From Candidatus Dormiibacterota bacterium (lineage in GTDB: Bacteria > Chloroflexota > Dormibacteria > CF-121), in the NCBI GenBank assembly GCA_035544955.1, contig DASZZN010000018.1:62001-126000 (forward strand): a stretch of DNA of 64,000 bases, in the 5' to 3' direction. Both the position numbers and the translations under genes were made by a program. Of the stretch, positions 40,995-48,657 are shown piece after piece. The stretch's first letter is position 1. Each line of letters starts with the position of its first letter. The notes beneath the pieces were generated by a model. It worked only from the letters and a program-made list of their open reading frames with translations, searched no databases and had not been told where the DNA came from.

Positions 40995-42233
40995 CTACTT
41001 TATCCGCGCCGCCACCGTCCGGACTCCTCGAAGGAGCGCCCGCGCGCCCAGAACCAGGTGCTCGTCGGAGGTTGTTTCCCGCGGCGAGTGGCTGACGCCA
41101 CCCACGCTGGGGACGAACAGCATGCCGCTGGGAACGTGATGGGAGAGCACCGCGGCGTCGTGCCCGGCGCCGCTCGACAACCTTGCCGACTTCCGCCCCA
41201 GCTCGGTGCAGGCCTGCCCAAGTGCGTCCATGACGGTGGCATCCATCGGCGCCGGCGGCACCGAGGACAAGAGTTCCACGTCGACGCGGCATCCCTCCTC
41301 GGCGCCGATACGTTCGAGCCGGCTCGCGAACGCCCGGACGGCTTCCCCCAGGACACGCTCATCGAGGTGGCGGACTTCGAGCGTGAACTGGGCGCGCCCG
41401 GGGATGACGTTGACGCCTCCCGGGTGGAAGCGCATCGATCCGATGTTGGCCACCGCCTCGACGTCGACGCCCTGCACGAGGTCGCGCAGCTCAGACGCGG
41501 CGCGCGCGGCAGCCCGCCCGGCGTCATGGCGCAGCCGGAACGGGGTCGTCCCCGCGTGATTTTGCGTGCCGTGGATCTCGATCCGCTGGCGGTGGACGCC
41601 GACGATGCCGGTGACCACCGCGAGGTCGATCCCGTCCGCCTCCATCCGGGGTCCCTGCTCGATGTGCAGTTCGACGAATCCCTTGATCGACGTCAGGTGC
41701 TCCTTGACCTCGAGCATCCGGTCGATGTCGCGGCCGGCCGTGGCCAGGACCTCGCGGATAGGGACGCCCTGCCAATCGAGCCCTTCACGGAGTCGTTCGA
41801 CGTCGAGCTCGCCGATCAGCGCCAGGCTGCCGATGAGGCCGATCTCGAAGCGAACGCCCTCCTCGTCGGCAAAACCGACGATCTCCACCTCCTGCGCGAG
41901 CGGATCACCAGATTCGGCAAGGGTGCGAAGGACTTCGAGCGCGGCGATGGCCCCATACGCGCCGTCGAGCCCGCCGCCGTGGGGGACGCTGTCGAGGTGG
42001 GAGCCGGTGAGTAACCAGGGTCCGGTCGTGCCCGGCATATGACCGAAAACGTTCAGGGCGGCGTCCACGCGTGGCTCGATCCCCGCCTGGCTCATGCGTT
42101 CCGCGAACCATCGCCGTCCGGCCAGATCGTGATCGGACCAGGCGAGCCGGTCGACGCCACCGTCGGGAAGCCCGCCGATGCCGGCCAGCGTCCGCAGGTC
42201 GGCCAGCAGCCGGTCGCCGTTAATGTCGCTCAA
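40995..42233 (-). CDS. Allantoate/N-carbamoyl amino acid amidohydrolase (M20 family)
   Basis: 412 residues from the TTG at 42233, which overlaps the preceding stop as TTGA; the upstream codon at 42266 would add a long overlap. M20 metal motifs: TGSHLDSVPHGGGLDGAYG, DEEGVRFEIGLIGS (catalytic and metal Glu), HIEQGPRMEADG (the dimer His), and FVPSVGGVSHSPRETTS with the last His. The sequence fits hydantoinase/carbamoylase enzymes, which include allantoate amidohydrolase AllC. Within a urate-allantoin run, allantoate is the likely substrate, but an N-carbamoyl amino acid is not excluded. Confidence 0.85.
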   Translation of the reverse strand: MSDINGDRLLADLRTLAGIGGLPDGGVDRLAWSDHDLAGRRWFAERMSQAGIEPRVDAALNVFGHMPGTTGPWLLTGSHLDSVPHGGGLDGAYGAIAALEVLRTLAESGDPLAQEVEIVGFADEEGVRFEIGLIGSLALIGELDVERLREGLDWQGVPIREVLATAGRDIDRMLEVKEHLTSIKGFVELHIEQGPRMEADGIDLAVVTGIVGVHRQRIEIHGTQNHAGTTPFRLRHDAGRAAARAASELRDLVQGVDVEAVANIGSMRFHPGGVNVIPGRAQFTLEVRHLDERVLGEAVRAFASRLERIGAEEGCRVDVELLSSVPPAPMDATVMDALGQACTELGRKSARLSSGAGHDAAVLSHHVPSGMLFVPSVGGVSHSPRETTSDEHLVLGARALLRGVRTVAARIK

Positions 42234-43606
42234 AGCGGCACCATCTCCGGGTCGAACGTCCGGCATTTCAGGAAACGGCCGAAGCCGCGGTCGCCAACAA
42301 TGGCGCCGTCTCGGTAGATCACCTGACCGCGACAGATCGTGGTCCGCACCTTGCCGGTGACGGTCAGGCCTTCATACGGTGAAAACCCCGCGCGGCTGTG
42401 CAGTTCCGAGGCGGAGAGGACGCGTCGTGGCCGTGGGTCGAAGAGGACGAGGTCGGCGTCGGAGCCGGGTAGCAGATCCCCCTTTTGCGGCCACAATCCA
42501 AAGATCTTCGCCGGGTTAGTGCTGAGCAGGCGGACCATGTCCGGGCGCGAGAGCCGTTGCGGCACCACGCCGAAGCTGTGCAGCAGCAGCAGCGAGGTCT
42601 CGACGCCAGGGATGCCCGGGCTGATCGCACGGAAGTCGTCGATACCGGCTCGCTGCGACAGCGAGAAACCGCAATGGTCGCTGCCGATGGTCTGGATCGC
42701 GCCGCGCGAGAGCCGCTCCCAGAGTTGTGCCTGGCTCTCGGGATCGCGAAGCGGCGGCGTCATCACGTAGCGGGCCGCATCCGGCTGGTCGTACCGGGAG
42801 TCATCCAGCACGAGGTAATGGGGGCAGGTTTCGGCGATCGCCTGCACGCCGCTGCGGCGGGCGTCGCTGATGAGGTCGACCGCCAGCGGCGTCGACAGGT
42901 GCACGAAATACACGGGGCTGCCGGTCGCGCGGCTGAAGAGCAGGCCGCGACCAACCGCCTCGGCCTCGGCGATGCCCGGGCGAGCCAAGGCGTGGTATTT
43001 CAGCGATCGTTTCCCCTCGTCGACCAGTTGTTGCGACCTGCCTTCGACGATGGCATCGTTCTCCGCGTGGACCTGGACCAGGAATCCGGCCTCACCCGAC
43101 CGCTCCATCAGCCGGTACCAGGTCCAGTCGTCGGCATAGAAGATCGTGCCGCGGTAGGTCGTGTAGATCTTCGCGCTGGTCACCCCCGCCTCTACCAGCC
43201 CGGCCAGGTCGCGCTCCCAGCCCGGTGGAAGATGCGCGATGTTGAGGTGGATCGCGTAGTCGATGTGCGAACGGGCCTCGATCAGGTCGAGTCGCGATTG
43301 GAGCGCCTGGGCAAAGCGCTGGCCCGCTTGCTGCGGGGCGAAATCGAGAAAGGTGGTGACGCCCCCCGCCGCCGCCGACCGCGAGCCGCTCTCGAAATCG
43401 TCGGCGGTACGCGCCGTCCCGGTGTCGAGCAGTAGATGCGTGTGCGGGTCGACGACGCCGGGCAAGACGAGCAGGCCGGTCGCGTCGATGACGTCGGCGT
43501 CGCCCGCGATGCCCTCGCGGACTCCGGCGACTTTCCCGTCGCTAATGAGGACATCGGCGGTACGCTCACCGTCGGCGGTGACCACCGTTCCGCCACGAAT
43601 CAGCAT
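42230..43606 (-). CDS. Hydantoinase/dihydropyrimidinase-type amidohydrolase (candidate allantoinase)
   Basis: 458 residues. Cyclic amidohydrolase: metal motif VVDPHTHLLLD near residue 55, the carbamylated lysine in VTSAKIYTTYRG near 145, the QVHAEND and FVHLSTP His, and the active-site Asp in IQTIGSDHCGFS. The C-terminus GRFLKCRTF resembles D-hydantoinases (GRFLKR) more than allantoinases. Located with uricase and allantoate hydrolase genes it may open allantoin, or act on other hydantoins together with the adjacent carbamoylase-type enzyme. ATG start 4 nt downstream of the dehalogenase-like gene. Confidence 0.82.
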   Translation of the reverse strand: MLIRGGTVVTADGERTADVLISDGKVAGVREGIAGDADVIDATGLLVLPGVVDPHTHLLLDTGTARTADDFESGSRSAAAGGVTTFLDFAPQQAGQRFAQALQSRLDLIEARSHIDYAIHLNIAHLPPGWERDLAGLVEAGVTSAKIYTTYRGTIFYADDWTWYRLMERSGEAGFLVQVHAENDAIVEGRSQQLVDEGKRSLKYHALARPGIAEAEAVGRGLLFSRATGSPVYFVHLSTPLAVDLISDARRSGVQAIAETCPHYLVLDDSRYDQPDAARYVMTPPLRDPESQAQLWERLSRGAIQTIGSDHCGFSLSQRAGIDDFRAISPGIPGVETSLLLLHSFGVVPQRLSRPDMVRLLSTNPAKIFGLWPQKGDLLPGSDADLVLFDPRPRRVLSASELHSRAGFSPYEGLTVTGKVRTTICRGQVIYRDGAIVGDRGFGRFLKCRTFDPEMVPL

Positions 43607-43610
43607 GGGC

Positions 43611-44513
43611 TCAGCGTTGCTGTCGAGACAACCAATCCGCGATCACCCGACCGACCTGATCCCCCTGGTCCTCTTGCAGGAAATGCCCGGCGTCCCGAAT
43701 CACCGTCAGGTCTTCTGCCGTCCGGAACAATCGCTGGAAGGCACGACCAACCGGTTCCAGCGGCAGCACCATGTCGCCGTCCGCCCACAGCACCAGGGCG
43801 GGGCGCTGGTCGCGGACCAGCCGCTGCATAACGGCGCGTCCTTCTGACGCGCCAGGCGCCGCCGGTTCTAGCGGGATCAGCTCTGGGAAACGCCGTGCCC
43901 CCGCCTTCGAAGCCTCGTTTGGAAAGGGCGCCTCGTAGGCAGCCAGCACCTCGGCCGAGGGCGGCGTCTTGCAGCCGCCTCGAATCAGTGGTCGGATTGG
44001 AACGTCGGGGCGCGCGGCGACGAAGGCCCGAAAGCGTAGCCATTCGTCACTCATCTGCTGTTCGCCGGTGAACACCCCAGTGTCCATCAGAACCAGGCGG
44101 TCCACCGACTCCGGTCGTTCGTTCATCGCGACCCGTAAACCGATCGGTCCACCCCAATCGTGCATCACCAGCGTCACCCCATGAAGGTCGAGGTCGTCGA
44201 TCAGCGAGACCAGGGCCGCGGTGTGGTTGGCGTATGAGTACCAGGTGGGATCCACGGGTTTGTCGGAGCGGCCAAAACCCGGAAGATCCGGCGCGATACA
44301 ACGAAAACCGGCTTCGACGATTGGCGGGATAACCTTCCGCCAGAGATACGACCAGGTCGGCTCGCCGTGCAGCAACACCACGATCGGCCCCCGGCCAACA
44401 TCGATATGGGCGAGCCGCATCCCCTGCCACTCACGGAATTCCGGTGGGTAGGGAAAGTCGAGGATACTGTCGAAGCGCTCGGCGGGCGCACGGAAGAACT
44501 CTGCCGCAGACAC
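43611..44513 (-). CDS. Alpha/beta hydrolase of the haloalkane dehalogenase type
   Basis: 300 residues. The nucleophile is Asp in MHDWGGPIG near residue 117. The oxyanion region is LLHGEPTWSYLWRKVI, with the Glu and Trp typical of haloalkane dehalogenase subfamily I, the acid Asp lies in WADGDMVLP, and the His in RDAGHFLQED. These enzymes hydrolyse carbon-halogen bonds, but epoxide hydrolases and others share the scaffold. GTG at 44513 was chosen because the ASAAEFFRAPAERFDS-type N-terminal extension starts there; a longer frame is shadow. It sits between the ligase/67-residue pair and the hydantoinase gene. Confidence 0.82.
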   Translation of the reverse strand: MSAAEFFRAPAERFDSILDFPYPPEFREWQGMRLAHIDVGRGPIVVLLHGEPTWSYLWRKVIPPIVEAGFRCIAPDLPGFGRSDKPVDPTWYSYANHTAALVSLIDDLDLHGVTLVMHDWGGPIGLRVAMNERPESVDRLVLMDTGVFTGEQQMSDEWLRFRAFVAARPDVPIRPLIRGGCKTPPSAEVLAAYEAPFPNEASKAGARRFPELIPLEPAAPGASEGRAVMQRLVRDQRPALVLWADGDMVLPLEPVGRAFQRLFRTAEDLTVIRDAGHFLQEDQGDQVGRVIADWLSRQQR

Positions 44514-44536
44514 CCGCCGCTGGTCGCCTGCCGTGC

Positions 44537-44740
44537 TCAGGCGCCGATCTCGTACAGCTGGCCGGGGTCGAGGTCGAGGCCGTTGACGACCTGCCAGAGC
44601 GCGGCCACGGCCTTCAAGGCGTTTCGGCGTTCGAATGGAGCCAGGTCTTTGCCGTCCTTCAGCACGCGGACCAATCCCTGGTAGCACTCGACCAAAGAGC
44701 GCTCGGACTCGCTCAGCTCGACACCCATCGCGTTCTTCAT
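44537..44740 (-). CDS. 67-residue protein of unknown function, coupled to the CoA ligase
   Basis: 67 residues, all helical in appearance (ELSESERSLVECYQGLVRVL and RRNALKAVAALWQVVNGL), acidic N-terminal half, ending LDLDPGQLYEIGA. The ATG overlaps the stop of the PaaK-like ligase (ATGA), so translation is coupled. It has no Cys pair, signal or known motif. Its size and position suggest a small subunit or regulator of the ligase (inference). It is followed 23 nt later by the dehalogenase-like gene. Confidence 0.6.
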   Translation of the reverse strand: MKNAMGVELSESERSLVECYQGLVRVLKDGKDLAPFERRNALKAVAALWQVVNGLDLDPGQLYEIGA

Positions 44741-46101
44741 GCCGTTACCCTCCGCTCGCCGGCCGTGCCGATGACGATGCGGTCATCCTGGAGCCGTTTC
44801 GCCTTGAGCTCGAAGCGCGGCAGGCTGCCATTCTCGACTCGCTTGCAGCCGAAGCGGAGACCTTCATGCGCCTGCGAGAGCGACTTGGCGAGCTCGCTCA
44901 CGATGCGGTCGGCGTTGACGCCTTCCCGCTCCGGAATCTCGACCAATACTTCGATCTCGTCCTGGCGACCGTCGGCGGTGTAGAGGTGGATGCGGAACTC
45001 GTCGATCTCCTTGTACTCGCGGACGATCGCCTCGACCGCGCGGGGATAGACGTTGGTCCCACGAACCAGTTTCATGTCGTCGACCCGACCGCGAATGCCG
45101 CCCTCATAGAGATCGAAGGTGCGTCCACAGGTGCAGCCGCTGGCCGGTACCCTGACGACGAGATCGCGGGTCCGATAACGCAGTACCGGGATGAACCCCC
45201 GGCCAAAAGACGTGATCAATCGTTCACCCAGCTCGCCGTAGCCGACGGGCTCACCGGTCTCAGGGTCGACGACCTCCTCGATGTAATGGTCCTCGATGAT
45301 GTGGGTGCCGCCGGGCTGCTTCTCGCACTCGAAGATCATGATGGTGCCCACCTCGGTCATGCCGGCGGTGTCGGCGGCTTTGGCCCCCCATTCCTCCTCG
45401 ATCAGGTGTTTGGTTGCCGGGATGGACCCGGCCGGCTCCCCCGAGAGGATGAGGCGCTTGACCGGGCTGGCGGCCAGGTCGACGCCCATCGTTTTCGCCT
45501 CCTGCGCCATCCGCAGCGCGTAGGTCGGCGTGGAACAGACCACGGTCGCCTTCATGGATAGGATCTGCTTGACGCGCGCCTCGGTCGTCATGTTGCCGCC
45601 CGGCAGCACCAGGCAGCCGATCTTCTCGCAGGCATAGTGGGCGCCCCAGAAGCCGACGAAGGTCCCGTAGCTGAAGGCGAAGAAGACGATATCGCGCGGC
45701 CGAACGCCGAAGCCCCAGAAACCGTAGCACCACATCTCGGCGATCCATTCCCAGTCCTTCATGCTGTCGAGCACCTGGAGCGGGATGCGGCCAGTCGTCC
45801 CCGAGGTCAGGTGGTAGCGGATCGCGACCTCCTGCGGGGCGGCGAGCAGCGGGCCATAGGGCGGGTCTTCCAGCTGTGCCTGCATCCACTCGTCGCGGGT
45901 CATCATGGGAATCCGCCGGAGATCCTTGAGACTCTTGATCGATTCCGCGGTGACGCCGGCGGCTTTGAGCCGCTTCGCCTGCCAGGGGACGCGCGCCTCC
46001 GTCCAGGCGACCAGGTTCTTGAGTTTGCGGACCTGCAACGCCTCGATCTGGTCGCGCGGCATGGTCTCGTGCCGGGGGTTCCAGTAGGGTGATTCGTGCA
46101 C
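44737..46101 (-). CDS. Phenylacetate-CoA ligase (PaaK) family AMP-forming ligase
   Basis: 454 residues. ANL superfamily: P-loop LTSGTTGRIPLQV near residue 98, the adenylate motif GMTEVGTIMIFEC, and RYRTRDLVVRV then GRVDDMKLVRGTNVYP (hinge and catalytic lysine region). PaaK relatives activate aryl acids to CoA thioesters; the substrate is not readable. Because tryptophan dioxygenase is divergent and kynureninase is nearby, anthranilate is an attractive candidate. GTG start with a strong AAAGGAGGGG ribosome binding site 8 nt upstream. It is the first gene of the 13-gene minus-strand run. Confidence 0.88.
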   Translation of the reverse strand: MHESPYWNPRHETMPRDQIEALQVRKLKNLVAWTEARVPWQAKRLKAAGVTAESIKSLKDLRRIPMMTRDEWMQAQLEDPPYGPLLAAPQEVAIRYHLTSGTTGRIPLQVLDSMKDWEWIAEMWCYGFWGFGVRPRDIVFFAFSYGTFVGFWGAHYACEKIGCLVLPGGNMTTEARVKQILSMKATVVCSTPTYALRMAQEAKTMGVDLAASPVKRLILSGEPAGSIPATKHLIEEEWGAKAADTAGMTEVGTIMIFECEKQPGGTHIIEDHYIEEVVDPETGEPVGYGELGERLITSFGRGFIPVLRYRTRDLVVRVPASGCTCGRTFDLYEGGIRGRVDDMKLVRGTNVYPRAVEAIVREYKEIDEFRIHLYTADGRQDEIEVLVEIPEREGVNADRIVSELAKSLSQAHEGLRFGCKRVENGSLPRFELKAKRLQDDRIVIGTAGERRVTA

Positions 46102-46160
46102 GCATCCCCTCCTTTCTTCGGACTCGTTGTAACACTTTTTTGGAATAAGCTGGAGCCGAC

Positions 46161-46955
46161 TTGGCCACCGCCGGAAAACCGACGCAAGAAGGCGCTCCCT
46201 ACCGTCTCGGCGGAATGGGCTTTCAGGACGCCTCAGGTCGCCGCCTGAGCTACGAATCGTATCTTCATATCCCGGAACTTCTCGCCCTGCAGAGCGGGTT
46301 GACCGAGGCCCACGACGAGTTGCTCTTCATCGTGGTCCACCAGGCATACGAGCTCTGGTTCAAAGTGGTGATCGACGAACTCGAAAGTGTTCGCAGCGCC
46401 ATCGAGACCGAGGATCTGCGCGCCGCGAGGCACTCCCTCAACCGGGTCAAGGTGATCGAGGACCTGCTCGTGGAACAGGTCGCGGTTCTGGAAACGATGG
46501 CGCCCCAGGACTTTCTGACCTTTCGCTCCGAGCTGGCGCCGGCCAGCGGTTTTCAGTCCGTCCAGTTTCGCGAGATCGAGTTCCTGTCGGGACTGAAGGA
46601 CGCTGGGTACATCAAGGCGCTCGCTGGGGAAGGAGATGCACGTGCCCGGCTACAGCGTCGCCTGGATGAACCATCGCTCCACGATGTGTTTTCTGCGTTG
46701 CTGAAACGCCGCGGCGTCACGGTGAGCGACCTCTATCGCCAGGGCGACCGCAACGCGGACCTGCTTGAGCTGGCCGAAGCGCTGCTCGACCACGATGAAG
46801 GGTTTCGGCTCTGGCGGCTGCGTCATGTCGAAATGGTCTCTCGCCAGATTGGCGACAAGCCCGGCACCGGTGGATCAACCGGCGTACGGTACCTGCAATC
46901 GACGCTGAGCAAGCGCTTCTTCCCCGAACTCTGGGAGGTCCGTTCGCAACTCTAG
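46161..46955 (+). CDS. kynA: Tryptophan 2,3-dioxygenase
   Basis: 264 residues. Heme dioxygenase that opens the indole ring to N-formylkynurenine. Signatures: YESYLHIPELLALQ, ELLFIVVHQAYELWFKVVIDEL (active-site His55-equivalent region, in parts), APASGFQSVQFREIEF and the C-terminal GTGGSTGVRYLQSTL. Length is typical. TTG start with GGAG 5 nt upstream. Convergent with the small membrane protein gene at 46952 and divergent from the PaaK-like ligase, with a 59-nt intergenic promoter region. Confidence 0.95.
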   Translation: MATAGKPTQEGAPYRLGGMGFQDASGRRLSYESYLHIPELLALQSGLTEAHDELLFIVVHQAYELWFKVVIDELESVRSAIETEDLRAARHSLNRVKVIEDLLVEQVAVLETMAPQDFLTFRSELAPASGFQSVQFREIEFLSGLKDAGYIKALAGEGDARARLQRRLDEPSLHDVFSALLKRRGVTVSDLYRQGDRNADLLELAEALLDHDEGFRLWRLRHVEMVSRQIGDKPGTGGSTGVRYLQSTLSKRFFPELWEVRSQL

Positions 46956-47401
46956 CGGCCGTTGGCGAAAAGACGGGTGAAGTAGGCGATACCGAGCGGC
47001 ACCAGCAGCGCGAGCAACGATGTCACCACCGCCAGGGTGTCGGGGAGATGGCTCGGGTTACTCATCCCGATGTAGGTGAAGATGGCCGCGCCGATCGAGG
47101 TGGCGAGGACCACGATCGTGGCGATGATGGTCGCCCACTCCTGGTGCTGGAGGTAGATCGCGATCGATCGCCGGGCGGCCAACCGCAGCAACCAGGAAGC
47201 GGTCAGGCCGTTGAGCACCAGCGAGCTGATCAAGGCGCAGACAGCGATGCCGACCCGGAACTGCGCCAGGTTTCGCATCACAAAGGCCGCGCCGTTGACG
47301 ACGAGGATGCCGATCGGTGTGATGATGCCGATCGCAACCAGTAGGATCCGGCTGCTCAGGTAGCCGCGTAGGAGACGATCGCCCTGCTTGTCCGTCATCA
47401 C
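46952..47401 (-). CDS. Four-helix membrane protein, unknown
   Basis: 149 residues with four hydrophobic segments (LLVAIGIITPIGILVVNGAA, VGIAVCALISSLVLNGLTA, WATIIATIVVLATSIGAA, LAVVTSLLALLVPLGIAYF; each about 20 residues). No family recognised. Its ATG overlaps the kynureninase stop (ATGA), so it is co-translated with kynU, and its stop overlaps the convergent kynA stop by 4 nt. A transport or membrane-anchoring role for the kynurenine pathway is possible but not shown. Confidence 0.65.
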   Translation of the reverse strand: MMTDKQGDRLLRGYLSSRILLVAIGIITPIGILVVNGAAFVMRNLAQFRVGIAVCALISSLVLNGLTASWLLRLAARRSIAIYLQHQEWATIIATIVVLATSIGAAIFTYIGMSNPSHLPDTLAVVTSLLALLVPLGIAYFTRLFANGR

Positions 47402-48630
47402 GTCACGGGAAGGCGGTTGGCGTACTCGGGCCGGTTCCAGGCTCGCGAGGTCAACACCTCACGAAGGGAGCGCACCGCGTCGAAGACGTCGACATAGCGC
47501 GTGTACAGCGCGGCAAAGCCGAACCGCATCAGGTCCGGGGCGCGGAAATCACCGACTACGCCGCGGTCGATCAGGGCGCGCATCACGCGGTAGGCCTCCT
47601 TGTGCCGCAGCGAAACCTGCGAGCCGCGCAGCTTCGCTTCGCGTGGCGACGCCACTTCGACACCGAGATCGCGGCAGGTTTCTTCGACCTGCTTGATGAA
47701 CAGGTCGCCAAGCGCCATCGACTTGCGCCGGGCCTCCTGCTGGTCAACCCGCAGCCAGAGGTCGACCGCCACCTCTAACGCCAGCATGCTCAGGATGGGC
47801 GGCGATCCCGCGAGTTGCCGGGTGATCCCGGCGGCCGGGCGATATTCTGGCTCGAAGGCAAAGGGCGCCGCGTGCCCCATCCAGCCCGCGAGCGGCGACT
47901 GAATCGCATCCTGCAGGCCCTTGGCGACGAAGAGGTAGGCCGGCGCACCCGGGCCGCCGTTCAAGTACTTGTAACCGCAGCCCACCGCGAGGTCGACCTG
48001 GGCGGCATTCAGATCGATCGGCACCGCACCGGCGCTGTGCGAAAGATCCCAGAGCACCAGGGTGCCCACCTTTTGGGCGGCCGCGGTGATATGGCGCATG
48101 TCGTGGATCTCTCCGCTGGCGTAATCGACGTGGGTGAGCATCAGGACGGCGACGCTGCCGTCGAGCGCTTGCTCGATCTCGCTCCGCTCGACCACGCGCA
48201 GGGCGTGGTTGCCACCGAGGAAGTCGATCAACCCCTGGGCGACATAGAGGTCGGTGGGAAAATTCGATGCCTCCGTCAGGATGAAATGGCGGCCCGGCTG
48301 AACGCGCAGCGCCTCCGCCAGCAGCTTGAACAGGTTGACCGAGGTGCTGTCGGCGACGATCACTTCGCCGGCTTTGGCGCCAATCAATCGGGCGATCTTG
48401 TCTCCGATGCGCGCCGGGGCCTCGATCCAGTTGGCGGCATTCCAGCTACGGATCAGCCCGCTTCCCCATTCCTCGGCGATCACCTGCGTCATGCGGGGCA
48501 AGGTCTGGCGTGGTAATGCCCCAAGCGAGTTGCCATCGAGATAGATGACGCCTTCTGGCAGGACGAACTCGTCCCGTACGGAAGCAAGCGGGTCCTGCCG
48601 ATCGAAGGCCAAGCAGGTCTCGCGGTCCAC
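47398..48630 (-). CDS. kynU: Kynureninase
   Basis: 410 residues. Hydrolyses kynurenine to anthranilate and alanine (or 3-hydroxykynurenine). PLP fold type I: VIYLDGNSLGALPRQT at the start, SWNAANWIEAPARIGDKIA, VADSTSVNLFKLLAEAL, FPTDLYVAQGL, LWDLSHSAGAVPIDL with the PLP Asp, and GCGYKYLNGGPGAPAYLFV with the Schiff-base lysine. GTG start 6 nt after GATAAT on the minus strand, so the mRNA is probably leaderless and independent of the upstream acetyltransferase. Sits beside kynA, giving the tryptophan-to-anthranilate route. Confidence 0.95.
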   Translation of the reverse strand: MDRETCLAFDRQDPLASVRDEFVLPEGVIYLDGNSLGALPRQTLPRMTQVIAEEWGSGLIRSWNAANWIEAPARIGDKIARLIGAKAGEVIVADSTSVNLFKLLAEALRVQPGRHFILTEASNFPTDLYVAQGLIDFLGGNHALRVVERSEIEQALDGSVAVLMLTHVDYASGEIHDMRHITAAAQKVGTLVLWDLSHSAGAVPIDLNAAQVDLAVGCGYKYLNGGPGAPAYLFVAKGLQDAIQSPLAGWMGHAAPFAFEPEYRPAAGITRQLAGSPPILSMLALEVAVDLWLRVDQQEARRKSMALGDLFIKQVEETCRDLGVEVASPREAKLRGSQVSLRHKEAYRVMRALIDRGVVGDFRAPDLMRFGFAALYTRYVDVFDAVRSLREVLTSRAWNRPEYANRLPVT

Positions 48631-48636
48631 GGAGCG

Positions 48637-48642
48637 ATTATC
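48637..48642 (-). promoter_or_regulatory. -10 element of kynU
   Basis: GATAAT on the minus strand ends 6 nt before the GTG at 48630; no ribosome binding site intervenes. Confidence 0.5.
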
Positions 48643-48657
48643 CCGCCTCGGCGACCT

